The notes beneath the pieces are model-generated. The model did not search any database. It saw nothing but the letters and a program-made list of their open reading frames with translations, and was not told where the DNA came from. A program made the position numbers and the translations under genes. 64,000 nucleotides of DNA from Mesostigma viride. Its lineage: Eukaryota > Streptophyta > Mesostigmatophyceae > Mesostigmatales > Mesostigmataceae. This document shows positions 31,601 to 41,976 of this stretch, piece after piece. The stretch's first letter is position 1. The number at the start of each line of letters is the position of its first letter. Location: positions 555,635 through 619,634 of the forward strand of contig RPFO01000744.1 in NCBI GenBank assembly GCA_009746045.1, given 5' to 3'.

Positions 31601-33885
31601 TACGGTGCATTCCCAGCTCAACAGGTTACTCATAGATGAAATGAGCATAGCTCACGAGTTCCAGGAGTCGGTTTTAGGGCCGGGTCATACACTTACGTTC
31701 CTCTTTCCCTTCTTAGCATGGCTGCTTGGTCGTGCTTTATTCCTTGGTGAGCTGCAGCCCGCTCCGGCAATGAAGCAGGCACGAGGAGATACGCACGGAC
31801 AATCGGAGCAGATGACATTCGCGTGTAAACCGCCACCACCATCCAGCCCGCTGCCGATGACCATCCCAACTCTCTTGGGGTGCCAATTACGAACCAGCAG
31901 TTCGGGGCTGTGACGAATCGCCAGATTGCTGTGGTTTGGAAGCGCAAGAACGGTCAACGTTTCGCCAAGGTGATGTGCACCAACTCGAAGAACAGCATCA
32001 CGTCCCGTCAGTGCGTCATGAATGTGGGCGGCATTCATCGATATGTCACGCGTGCGGTTCCGTTTTGTCCAGTACCGGTGGAGAACGCGGAAAAAAACGA
32101 TTTTTTTGAGGGAGGAGCGCGGCATCGCCTGCTTGTTGGACTGCTCACAATACTGCCACGTGCGAGACGGGATTTCATCTGGGATGCGGTTGAGGCAAAG
32201 AAGGAGCTCAACTGCGAGCTGGTGTGGTCCAACGTGTAGGGGGTGACCGCCTTGCGGGTGCGGACCACCAAATGGCTTTTGGGGGTGCACTCGAGTTGAT
32301 CTTGGATCGCAATGTCACACATGCGATTCAGTGTTAGCAAGAGTGGCTTTCGTCCCACTTTGACACGCGACAACCGCGCGTCCGCGCCCAAACCTGGGGG
32401 CGGTTCGGGCGGCTGGGCCTTCTAGAGCGCCGCCATGGCAGCGAGAGGCGGATGGACAAGGACCGCGACAACGAGGAGGAGGAGGAGTCTGCGGGTGCAG
32501 GGTTTTGGACAGGCTCTTGCCCTTGATGGCACCCGCGCACTCTTTCTCCTCCTCCTCCTCCTCCTCCTCCTCCTCCTCCTCCTCCTCCTCCTCCTCCTCC
32601 TCCTCCTCCTCCTCCTCCTCCTCCTCCTCCCTCCTCCTCCTCCTCCTCCTCCTCCTCCTCCTCCTCCTCCTCCTCCTCCTCCTCCTCCTCCTCCTCCTCC
32701 TCCTCCTCCTCCTCCTCCTCCTCTTCCCCCTCCTCTTCCTCCTCCTCATCCTCCTCCTCCTCCTCATCCTCTTCCTCCTCCTCCTCCTCGTTGTCGCGGT
32801 TCTCGTCGATCCATTTGCAGCCGCCAGAGCGGGGCTCCAGAAGGCCGAGCCGCCCAAGGTTGGGCGCGGACGCGCGGTTGTCGCGTGTCAAAGTGGGAAG
32901 AAAAACACTCTTGCTAACACTGAATCGCATGTGTGAAAATGCGATCCAAGATCAGCTCGTGCCACCCCAGAAGCCGTTTGGTGGTCCGCACCCGCAAGGC
33001 GGTCACCCCCTACACGTTGGACAACACCAGCTCGCAGTTGAGCTCCTTCTTCGCCTCAACCGCATCCCGGATGAAATCTGTCTCGTGGCAGTATTGTGAG
33101 CAGTCCAGCAAGCATGCGGCGCTGCGCTCCTCCCTCAGATTAATCGCTTTTTCGGCGTTTTCCACCGGTACTGGACCAAACAAAACCGCACGCGATGAAT
33201 GCCGCCCACATTCATGACGTATTGACGGGACCCAGGTGATGCCGTTCTTCGAGTTGGTGCACATCACCTTCGCGAAACGCTGACCGTTCTTGCGCTTCCA
33301 AACCACAGCAATCTGGCGATTCGTCACGGCCCCGAGCTGTTGGTTCGTGATTTGCACCCCAAGAGAGTTGGGATGGTCATCGGCAGCGGGCTCGATGGTG
33401 GTGGCGGTTTACACGCGAATGTCATCTGCTCCGATTGTCCGTGCGTATCTCCTCGTGCCTGCTTCATTGCCGGAGCGGCCTGCAGCTCACCAAGGAATAA
33501 AGCACGACCAAGCAGCCATGCTAAGAAGGGAAAGAGGAACATAAGCACGCGAAACGCTGCCAACGGCCAGAGGCCTGGAGAAAGTTAGGAAAAGAAGAAC
33601 GTAGCAGCCTCAAGGAAAGGAGCCGTCCTGGGGCGAGAGGTTTAGATAAATCCGTAGCTCTTTGCCAATCCCCTCTTCAGCTATGGAACAAAACGGCAGG
33701 CGCGCCCCTTCTCAACAAGTACCCAAGAGGCGATGAAAACCGCGACACGAGCAAGATAACCCCAAGCTCCCCTGCAATCACAAACAATGCAGCGGCCAGT
33801 CGCGCGCAGACACGTGCATCTGACCGGCAGACACGTGTCCGGCGTTGGCGTGTCCTGAAGCGAACGTATTCGCGATTATGTATGG

Positions 33886-33968
<83 letters not shown>

Positions 33969-36900
33969 TTCAGATGTGTCAGGCGGGATGCGTTGGTAGG
34001 TCGTCAATCGAGTGGTGACCCACGGGACGAACGGCCAGGCCTTTATACCCACCGGCCATTCATTTGAACTTGGGCTGCGAGAAATTCGTTGCATGTCACA
34101 CGTGCCCTTGCGCGGGAAATTCAACTTTTGGGCGGTAAAGGGTCACGCCAACGGGTCGAACTTGAAGCAGCCAATGTCTTCATTGGCCCACTAGGCTCTC
34201 GTCCGCCCATCCACTTCAATGGCGCGAGTCATAAAGTGGGGTGCACCAAGCGGCCCACGCAACCCCCCTCGGCTTGGCACCACCGTCTTCCTCGTCTGAC
34301 CGCAAGCCTGATGGGGAACGGCAAGTATTAACCCCTAGACTGTCCCTAACTCGCGCCTAAGAACAATGACGAGTTACACACAAAAGCCCCCATCCAGCCT
34401 AATAAAAGTTTCTAGGCTGGCCATACCAGGAACCAAGCATGCACACATGTGAAGCTACTTAGGGGTATAGTGTGTGGCCCCATACAAGGTTTCATTGCTC
34501 TATAAATAGCACCGGCCCTCCTCAAGAAGGTACGGCGAAAGTGTGACCGTGAGTCCGTGCCATGGCCAAAACTACTGCAGTGCTGTCCGTGCACCGCATC
34601 GCGCCGCGCCGACGTGGCGCGACGCGGCTCCATTAGGCCTACAAAGGCGTACTAGCACCACTTCACCTCGCAAGTATCTGCCGACATTCCCACCCTGATT
34701 ACGTTTACGTCAGTTTACGTTACGTCTTTACGCGGAACGTAACGTAAAGGTTGTACGTCCGTCGAGGTCTTACGTGCCTTTTTGTCGCCATGTAAAGCGT
34801 AACGTGTACCAACGTACGTAAGCCACGTAATTTCGTAAATGACGTAACGTAAACCCTTTACGCCCAACCCTGGCGCAGACACAGTTGCCGCATTTTGGCA
34901 TTGCGACAAGTGGCACTCGAGGTCGGGGTGAAGCGAGGAGCATCCGCGCTTTAGGTCAAGCTTCAAGTCGCCAGGGGAGGGGTGATGGGGCATGCACTAC
35001 GGGCTGAATTGTTTTATTATCAGGTTCCACCTTGCCATTCATTCATGATGGCCCAGCCCGCTCATTGTTCCAATAAAGACTGGTGATTCTTGGGAGTGCA
35101 CGGGTGTAATCGGATTTCTTCGAAAATAGTTTAGTACAGTGGTACGAGAGAGACCGCCGCAGGCGGCTGGGACAGCCTCCGGTGTCATGTCCCGCCAGCC
35201 GCGCGGGGTTCAATCTTCAGACAATGAAGTCATAAATTAAATATGGGAAATTGTGGGCCGGCTTCCCTTGGTCAGGCCGTGCGCCACTGTACTAGTCCTG
35301 AGGCAGCTAGTACGGAATGCATGTACGACATTGCTGAAAAACCGGCGTCACATGCTAGTGACGTGATGGTCGCCACAAGTTTGTCAGTGGCCATATTTTG
35401 TGACGAAAGCACTTTGCGTGGCAAGCCCTAGTGGGCTTTGAAAGTAGGAGTAGGAATAGTGTAAAGCTGATGTATTTCGTAGGGTGAATGTGACACAAGC
35501 CTGAAAGTGAATGACGGTTGTCAACGGCTGTCCTGCTTGGCCGAGGGGGAATATAGCCAAACGCAGTTTGCCGTCTAGGTAGTTTCTTTTACCCGCCCAC
35601 CCACCCCTTTTTTCTCTGTTGTTGTGGGCATGCACTACGGGCATTTTCTTATTCGGTTCCACCTTGCGATTCATTCATGATGGCCCAGTCCACTCGTTGT
35701 TCCCGTAAAGACTGGTGATTCTTGGGATTGAACGGGTGAAAGGGTTAGTTTTTGATACTCATGCTTTTGCCCTACGCAACTTTGCTACTTCAAAAACAAC
35801 CCATATTGCAGTGTGGAAGGAAACGTCACCGTGGGTTTGGCAGGGACAATCGTGAGTCAGCTGGGCTCGATGGAATACCTGGACCAATTGTAAGTAGTGT
35901 TTTGGCCGCCAACCACACATGTGCATGATGGATTGTACTCTTTCTACCTGCAACCAAAGACATGCCTCGCAAGGATGAAGGTACTTTTCCACTTTGACCG
36001 AACCTTCATGTGCGTGCCTCATTATCTGTTTATAAATGTCATTGTCGCTGCCAAGTATGTTTGTGCTTGAAAGAGTGTCCATTTCCATCGGACTACATTT
36101 GTGCTAGTTGATGAGAATGTAACCGTCCATTTCTGCCCAATCATACATTGCAATACTTGAAAGGATCTCTTTTACCGCCCAACCCGTGCATTCACTAATG
36201 AGTAATATCAGTGTGTTGCCGTACATATGGAATGCTATGGTTGACAATTGTCTGGAGCGACACTGCCGGTTATGTATAATGGGAAAACACGACTTAAGTT
36301 TTAATAAGGCCTCGACATTACCCAAGTACACAATATTACACTCAGCATGCCTTCTTGCCAGTATCTATATACTCCCATCAATTGGCTTGAGCGAGCTGTC
36401 TGCTGCTGGGGTTTGTTAATTTCTTGTAGGTGTGCAATGCCCCGCTTGTTTCTTTCGCAGATCACTGTCTGCTGACAGGAACCAGCTTAGCGGCACCATT
36501 CCACCAGAGCTGGGTTCTTTGTCCAATCTGGAGTATTTGTAAGCCTTCATTTCACAACACAAATGTACTAGCCATCCAGATACCTTCTTGCCTGCCTGGG
36601 CTTACTCCCATCGATTTGGTATTATAGCTTTTGGTGTGGGTGTGGGTGTGGGTGTGGGTGTGGGTGTGGGTGTGGGTGTGGGTGTGGGTGTGGGTGTGGG
36701 TGTGGGTGTGGGTGTGGGTGTGGGTGTGGCTGTGGCTGTGGCTGTGGCTGTGGCTGTGGCTGTGGCTGTGGCTGTGGCTGTGGCTGTGGCTGTGGCTGTG
36801 GCTGTGGCTGTGGCTGTGGCTGTGGCTGTGGCTGTGGCTGTGGCTGTGGGTGTGGGTGTGGGTGTGGGTGTGGGTGTGGGTGTGGGTGTGGGTGTGGGTG

Positions 36901-39900
36901 TGGGTGTGGGTGTGGGTGTGGGTGTGGGTGTGGGTGTGGGTGTGGGTGTGGGTGTGGGTGTGGGTGTGGGTGTGGGTGTGGGTGTGGGTGTGGGTGTGGG
37001 TGTGGGTGTGGGTGTGGGTGTGGGTGTGGGTGTGGGTGTGGGTGTGGGTGTGGGTGTGGGTGTTGAAGTCCGGCAACAGCTGGCAGTTGAGCTGCCTTGT
37101 TGGGCTCTTGAAATTCTCGTAGCTTGTTGATGAGGACTCCTTGGTCGGCAATGCCCTGCTTGTTTTTGCGTTGCAGATCTCTGAACGGATGGCAGCTGAG
37201 CGGCACCATCCCACCCCAGCTGGCGTCTTTGTCCAGCATGAAAACTCTGTGAGCCTTCATCCCTCCAGTAGCTGAATGGTGATGGCCAGATTTCCAATTT
37301 TTCCTGTTTGGACTTGCTGTAATTTGGGCTCTGTTGCATTTGCCTGCAAAACATCCATACTAGCTTGCACCCGCCTAGTCCGCTGGGCATTGCTCATTCT
37401 TTGCTGTCTGTGCATGCTTGTGCAAATGCCCTGCTCTGCTTGTTCCTGCCTTGCAGACGTCTGTATGGTTCTAGGGTGAGCGGCACCATTCCACGACAGC
37501 TGGGGTCTTTGTCCATGATGAATCGGGTGTAAGCCTCAACCTGTCCACATGCTTGTAATTGCCAGGTTTCTAGTCCCTACTGGCAGTAAACTTGCTGCTC
37601 TTTGCATGTGTCTTTGTTTGCAAAGCTCCAACACCAGCCAGCTGGCACTTGTGCTGTCTGCTGGGCTTGCTCATTCCTTGTCGGTCTGCATTTGTGCTAA
37701 TGCCCTCCTTGTTCATGCCTTGCAGATTTCTGTCTTCCAACCTAGTGAGCGGCACCATCCCACCAGAGCTGGGGTCTTGGTCAAGTCTAGCTTGGCTGTA
37801 AGCCTGCTTCACATGCTCGTGCCGGATTGCCAGATGGCCACATTGTCAGATGCTACTGATAGTCTGGACTTACTGCCATTCGCCCGTGACGCCCTTGCCT
37901 TCCAAAACGCAAACGAGCCGGCACTCGAGCTGTATGCTGGGGACTCCATGAGGCCGCTTGTGCAATGCCTGCTCGTTCCTGCCCCGCCAAGATCTTGATA
38001 ACAAAAATTCTTTTAAGATCACTAAGCTCCCAAGAAGGCCAGCATTTGATTGAATACAATAAGCGGAACCCTGTCACAAATGCAGCAGATACAGTGGCCT
38101 TAAGGTTTCTCAATCCGCACGCGGAAGCAAGAAGCCTCCAGTGTGGGAGGGAGGGAAAAGAAACAACTGCAGGTCATTGCCAGCCTAGCTTGCAGGCATG
38201 GTCCACCGACACACAAGCTGACATCATCCAATATTAAGTAACACCGGCAAGCGTAACACGCCGGCCTGAACAGTGCTGAAAACGCCACTACAAACTACGT
38301 GGCCACGCACCCACAGGCTAGTGCGTTAACCGTACAGGTAGTCGCACAAGGTTCCCAAGACTGACAAACATAAATCTCGCCCATCGACCCCTTGGGCCGG
38401 TCCGAGTCTGCTATACAACAATTAATCACGACTCACTTAAAAACCAAATCAGTCAAGCATTCATTAAGCAACCAGCCGACCCTACAGGTCCCCAGCTAAC
38501 CTCAGCCGGTGCAACCAAATACGAATCTTTGCAAGCAAGTCGTATAAAACCTACATTTACTTTTCTCTGACCACTAATTAACAGCCACCGACCCCTCTCA
38601 ACAACCGGGTCATCCAAGGAAAAATCAGGCGAGCATGAAACCCTTTGCACAAATCGAATTAGTCATCCCATGTCGCAGACAGCCTTCCACATGCAGGCCA
38701 AGGCATAGCGGCCCTATCTTTCCCGCATGCGTTAATTATACTATATTCAGAGAAAACCGAACATGTGACTCCATGGCTGGGAAAGCCACCGCCAGTACTC
38801 TTTAGTTGAGCACTTTTTTTCCCATGCTTGATGCACAACACGACAGGGCAGAAAGGCCGCAGCCTCCTCTCCTTGCCTGCATGCAAGGCATTCAGCCTCA
38901 GGTAGAATAAAATGTTGTCGTGAAGTGGCTCTGGCAACTGTTGTGGGTTCAAGTAGGGCCTCATAAACGTAGTGGGGGCACAGACACTGGCTGCTTTCAG
39001 GCACTTGAGTCCACCGCAAACTAACCTGGTCATCCTGGAAAACCTTCCCTCCAAATGTGACCGGCTGGCTTCGCCCGGCCCCAAAAAGTCACTTTTGGGC
39101 GGTAGAGAGACCTTTTAGGCGGTAGAGGGACTGCACGCTGCACGCTGCATGCTGCACGCTGCACGCTGCACGCTGCACGCTGCATGCTGCACGCTGCACG
39201 CTGCACGCTGCACGCTGCACGCTGCACGCTGCACGCTGCACGCTGCACGCTGCACGCTGCACGCTGCACGCTGCACGCTGCACGCTGCACGCTGCACGCT
39301 GCACGCTGCACGCTGCACGCTGCACGCTGCACGCTGCACGCTGCACGCTGCACGCTGCACGCTGCACGCTGCACGCTGCACGCTGCACGCTGCACGCTGC
39401 CCGTTGCCCGCTGCCCGCTGCACGCTGCCTGCTGCTGCCCGCTGCTGCCCGCTGCCGCCCGCTGCCTGCTACGCGTAGTTTGTAGTAGTCCGCTACGCGT
39501 GTACATAGTTCGTGGTATCGCGATCCTTCGCTTGGCTCCGTAGTAACGCGTGGTTCGATGTGGTCCTTCGCTGCGCCCCGGAGAGGGGAACAGTACGGTG
39601 CTCGCTTCGCTCGCTGTGCGCTGAAGCGGCCGCTCGCTTCGCCCGCTGAGCGCTTTGCGCAGGTTGGTAGTCAGTAGGTCCGCTTCTTTCGTATTGGCGG
39701 TCAGTCTTCCTCCCCTTTTTGGATTGGTCGGGAAGTCGCGATGCCCTGAATAGTGTCGGATGGCGTCTCATCGCCAAATTATTAAATAATATGCCTTTCC
39801 TCGCAGGCTTGCGATGTCCCGGTTCTCTAATTGACCTGTGTATTCCAGATTTCCACTCGATGTTGGTGAACGCACGTTTGATGCCCAGCCTGCGTGCAGC

Positions 39901-41976
39901 GCATGCCTCACTGCCAGCAACAGGAAGCTAGCTAGCGAGAATAAGCGGCTTATTCTGAAGGCCCTTGCAATTGGAGCAAATGGCATGTAGAGGAAACCTA
40001 TTACCTCTTGCAAGCGCCATCCTGCTCTGTACATATGGTGCACCTCGCATGTATGGCTTGCATGATGCAAGGGAATGCACTGTTTTTGTGGTCCAGAGAT
40101 GCCACATTTGTTGCCTTGTTTGCATGCATACCGTGTGTTTTTCTTTTCCTGCAGGGAAATACTTGCCTTTTCTCAATCTGCATGCCCATTTTTCGCATCC
40201 CACTATACGTATGGAACTGCTAACAAACGCAGTCCTTAATGCTCATGTAGAGACCGCCACGATTTGTGTTCTTCATCACGTCTCCCTCTCTGTTTGATGC
40301 CCTGACTGCTGCCGCCCGCAGGGATTTTTCGACAAACCGACTGTTCGGCACCATCCCGCCTGCCCTGGGGACTCTTGCCTCTCTTACCACTTTGTAAGTC
40401 CTGATGGCGGCGTTTTTCCACCTTGCGCTGAGTTGCTATTTTGCTATCGAAACGTGGCGATACGTTGCATATGTTGGAGTTTTCTGAGCTATTTGCTCAG
40501 TTTATAGCTATGTTGCGGCGGGCTCCAAGGGGGCCGACCTGCCGCCTGTAGCGTAGCTCTACCGTACGTCACCTACACCATGTGAGGTGCCTGTGTTACA
40601 TAGGACTAGAGTATAGAAGGGGACCGGCGCTGCGCCGGTACTAGTGCCTACTGTCATCCGTGCCCGCCCTTGATTGAGGGGGGCGCGGCGCCTTGAGAGC
40701 ATGTGCTTTGTTGTTCTTTTTCACACGTACTTAGAGTGGTGTGGTGAACGTAGGTAGGCCCTTTTGTAGCTCCCACCCACCCACCCTTGCTGCTGTTGGG
40801 GACATTTGAAGATTGGACCAAGGGGGAATGTGCTGGGCCCCAGCATGGTGAACTGGCCTAACTTGACCATGACTTGTACAGTGATTTTGAGGTTGTGTCT
40901 AGGCTCACTGTTAAAGCCTGCACACACTTATTGTAATAACTTGTTTCTGTGGTAGGAAGGCACTCCAATGGACCAGAGCTTACGCAACCATACTCTTATT
41001 TCTTCTATTTCGCACATGCATGGTGATATGCGTTTCATGATTCTTCCGGTACTGTACTTTTGATTTTTCCTGTATGATGCCATATGATGCGACTGCAGTG
41101 AACTGTACAACAACGTTTTGATCTGTGGACCTGACCCAACCGGAAAATTTGTGGACAAAACCGCCACGTGGGGTCCTCTATGCCCTGGTGAGTTGTCAGT
41201 TGCCTTCAACTTCATGGGTTTTCAACTTGGCATTCCGTAACATGGATTGTTACATACAGTATCCAATCCAACATATACATGGACAACGAGAGATCAGACT
41301 ACTGTTACGTACTCTTCTTTAGAAGAGTACTGCATGGGCAGTGAATCGCGAGCTTGTTAAGGCGCAAGGCATGTACAAACGGTCCCCCCCCTCTCTTTCT
41401 GCACAATGACCGCCAACATCACCATTTATTCACTGCGGGCAGCGAGCAAGAAAATGGGTTCTCTCAACGGGCAAATTTGTTGCCTGCATGGACTATATAC
41501 TATGGAACTTTGCCAAATTGACGGTGCCGGGTTGTAAGGGGAAAGCATAGTCATGGATCGGACATAAAGCTGCTAGTGAAGGCTCGTGTAGAATAGCTCT
41601 CTTACTGGCAAGAGAAGGCGTGCGAGGAGGATGGAGTCGCTACATAGGCCTGATGGCAGCTCCTGAGACACAAGAGTCTTTGCATAGTTTGTGGTTGTAT
41701 CACCAATCTAGTTTGGCTTGCAAAACTGTGCGTATTCTCTAAGTTGCTTGTTTCCCTTGATATTTTCTATGCAGCTACCCACCAGTCCAGCATCGGAGCC
41801 ATGCAATTTTTTTTCTATTCATGGCATTTTTCCCCCCTGTGGACGTGGATGCGTGGGATATTGTGGGTGCTTTCCTCTTCTATGTTCAGTGTGCTTTGAC
41901 ACAGCTATTCCTCCCGATCAGGACTGGGGCTGCACTCCGGATAACCCAGCCTGTTTGAATGAGGTTCGATGCGTAG
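28525..41976 (+). CDS. LRR gene 1, plant-type leucine-rich-repeat protein in many short exons
   Basis: Exons read in one continuous phase: LRRNT_2 cap 28525-28687; a tentative small exon 28834-28871; LRR exons 35812-35889, 36461-36538, 37177-37248, 37457-37528, 37726-37797 and 40322-40393; then Cys-containing C-terminal exons 41099-41187 and 41890-41976. Each LRR exon is one 24-26 residue repeat of the form LSGTIPPELGSLSNLxxL bounded by phase-2 introns. The first exon (signal peptide, phase 1) and the 3' end are not located. At least one exon is needed between 28871 and 35812 to reconcile phases. Introns hold a LINE RT fragment, a large inverted repeat, several A-B units and long microsatellites. 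Likely a secreted or membrane-anchored recognition protein; no kinase is seen. Confidence 0.7.
28834..28871 (+). CDS. Possible small LRR exon
   Basis: After acceptor GCTCAG, reads HLKHLSVSWNEI in phase with the cap exon and ends G|GTAAAC. The sequence fits an LRR strand (LxxLxVSxNxI), but the exon is only 38 nt and the donor is weak. Confidence 0.35.
29064..29130. repeat. GGTGGCTGG-type minisatellite
   Basis: Irregular tandem of GGTGGCTGGNTGG units, just upstream of the RT fragment. Confidence 0.8.
29140..29952 (+). pseudogene. Non-LTR reverse transcriptase fragment in LRR gene 1 intron
   Basis: Frame 1 contains TQQGDPLGPSYLSAPVLKAL (motif B region) and VLLLAYMDDIP (motif C, YMDD), then LTLPKCVVYSP. 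After a frame change, LHDHAMRFATLPRSMGGCGL marks the post-catalytic region. In-frame stops (such as near 29588) and frame changes show decay. Catalytic motif A is absent, so it is 5'-truncated. Confidence 0.75.
29953..31214. other. Intron interval with a diverged direct repeat
   Basis: About 29954-30060 and 30327-30418 share GGTGCTTATTT.AGCCCCC, GTGACTCAAAATA, AGTTATTTTTAGCA and GGGTCCCTGGG. The phrase CTCGTGACTCACTTTAGTCACGAGT at about 30680-30707 is a related palindromic form. No gene seen. Confidence 0.5.
31215..31655 (-). repeat. Solo A-B unit, family shared with 10.7-11.1 kb
   Basis: The A part (31245-31410) matches 10790-10970, including GCTAGCTCTATACGGTGGAA. The B part starts after GTGGGTGGGAGGCAAAAGAA and ends ATGAAATGAGCATAGCTCAC. 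The B part recurs inverted at 46431-46640. Confidence 0.55.
31690..33546. repeat. Large inverted repeat, about 790-bp arms around a (CTC)n tract
   Basis: 31690-32487 is closely complementary to 32773-33546; for example CGTTCCTCTTTCCCTTCTTA at the left pairs with TAAGAAGGGAAAGAGGAACA at the right. The spacer holds a (CTC)n array at about 32549-32790. Each arm, read inward, encodes the same peptide block VTNRQIAVVWKRKNGQRFAK, VMCTNSKN and later VEAKKELNCELV, with different frame breaks. I do not recognise this protein. It could be a duplicated gene fragment or a foldback element. It lies in the LRR gene 1 intron. Confidence 0.75.
32549..32790. repeat. (CTC)n / (GAG)n triplet array
   Basis: About 80 triplets with few interruptions, forming the loop of the inverted repeat. 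It would encode poly-Glu on the minus strand or poly-Leu/Ser/Pro on the plus strand. Homopurine on one strand, so capable of triplex formation. Confidence 0.95.
33547..34985. other. Intron interval with (GA)n and ACGTAA-rich repeats
   Basis: (GA)n at 33885-33957 is clean. 34695-34865 is dense in TTACGT/ACGTAA motifs in both orientations, which can pair locally. No gene seen. Confidence 0.5.
34986..35735 (+). mobile_element. Split-direct-repeat remnant, A'-B'-A' order
   Basis: The phrase GGGCATGCACTACGGGC ... GATGGCCCAGYCCRCTCGTTG ... AAAGACTGGTGATTCTTGGG occurs at 34986-35095 and again at 35628-35735. The B-type sequence lies between (35096-35600). This is the 3' half (internal-A-B-A) of a split-direct-repeat element in + sense. 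A matching solo unit lies inverted at 58835-59461. Confidence 0.6.
35812..35889 (+). CDS. LRR gene 1, LRR exon
   Basis: 78 nt after CATATTGCAG, ending AATT|GTAAGT. Encodes VEGNVTVGLAGTIVSQLGSM, EYLDQL, a 26-residue plant-type LRR with a less usual GTIVSQL core. Confidence 0.65.
36461..37797 (+). CDS. LRR gene 1, run of four LRR exons
   Basis: Exons 36461-36538 (SLSADRNQLSGTIPPELGSL, SNLEYL), 37177-37248 (SLNGWQLSGTIPPQLASL, SSMKTL), 37457-37528 (RLYGSRVSGTIPRQLGSL, SMMNRV) and 37726-37797 (FLSSNLVSGTIPPELGSW, SSLAWL). The first is 78 nt and the others exactly 72 nt. All start one base into a codon and end two bases in (phase 2), with TTGCAG or CGCAG acceptors and GTAAGC or GTGAGC donors. Any one could be skipped or duplicated without a frameshift. 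Confidence 0.85.
36631..37063. repeat. (GGTGTG)n-(GGCTGT)n-(GGTGTG)n hexanucleotide array in an LRR intron
   Basis: About 430 bases between two LRR exons. The outer blocks are GGTGTG units and a homogeneous central block (about 36728-36846) is GGCTGT units, with sharp borders. The central variant appears to have expanded from one point mutation inside the parent array. Confidence 0.95.
38007..38600 (-). repeat. Solo A-B unit, family shared with 44.0-44.6 kb
   Basis: AAGGCCAGCATTTGATTGAA, the core ATACAATAAGCGG, CCTGTCAC and GCAGATACAGTGGCCTTA match 44040-44115. A GGGAGGGAGGGAAAAGAAAC tract marks the A/B junction. The right border is approximate. Confidence 0.6.
38601..39126. other. Intron interval, no gene seen
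   Basis: No recognisable coding or repeat signal other than proximity to the heptamer array. Confidence 0.35.
39127..39425. repeat. (CACGCTG)n heptanucleotide satellite, about 38 units
   Basis: A nearly pure 7-base tandem array with a few CATGCTG variants at the left and CCCGCTG variants at the right end. With a 7-base period it is open in several frames; this is not coding evidence. Confidence 0.95.
40322..40393 (+). CDS. LRR gene 1, LRR exon
   Basis: 72 nt after GCCGCCCGCAG, ending TT|GTAAGT. Encodes DFSTNRLFGTIPPALGTL, ASLTTL, in phase 2 like the other repeats. Confidence 0.75.
40484..40974 (+). repeat. Solo B-A unit in LRR gene 1 intron
   Basis: Starts TGAGCTATTTGCTCAGTTTA and ends GGAAGGCACTCCAATGGACC. 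It contains CACTTATTGTAATAA, the sense form of the shared core. It is the reverse-complement counterpart of the A-B unit at 7972-8690 and about 90% identical by eye to 62008-62488, which lies in an intron of LRR gene 2. Confidence 0.7.
41099..41187 (+). CDS. LRR gene 1, C-terminal cap exon
   Basis: After GCGACTGCAG, reads ELYNNVLICGPDPTGKFVDK, then TATWGPLCP, ending G|GTGAGT in phase 1. NNxLICGP followed by a second Cys is the usual end cap of plant LRR ectodomains. Confidence 0.75.
41890..41976 (+). CDS. LRR gene 1, Cys-rich exon after the LRR cap
   Basis: After TATGTTCAG, in phase with the previous exon, reads VCFDTAIPPDQDWGCTPDNP, then ACLNEVRCV, ending G|GTAAGC in phase 1. Four cysteines in about 28 residues suggest a disulfide-bonded extracellular segment. 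What follows was not found. Confidence 0.6.

Noticed and set aside
32435-32936. Long open frames giving poly-Leu, poly-Pro, poly-Glu or poly-Arg
   Set aside because: All are readings of the (CTC)n/(GAG)n array; no independent coding signal.
36552-37390. Long open frames with (HT)n, (PTPT)n or (VG)n
   Set aside because: Readings of the intronic hexanucleotide array, flanked by good splice sites of LRR exons on the plus strand.
39030-39543. Repetitive Cys/Arg/Ala-rich frames
   Set aside because: The heptamer array is stop-free in several frames by chance of its sequence.
40484-40974. Helitron, because of a hairpin at one end (GAGC...GCTC)
   Set aside because: No 5' TC or 3' CTRR termini, and the unit matches the A/B plan of the other elements.
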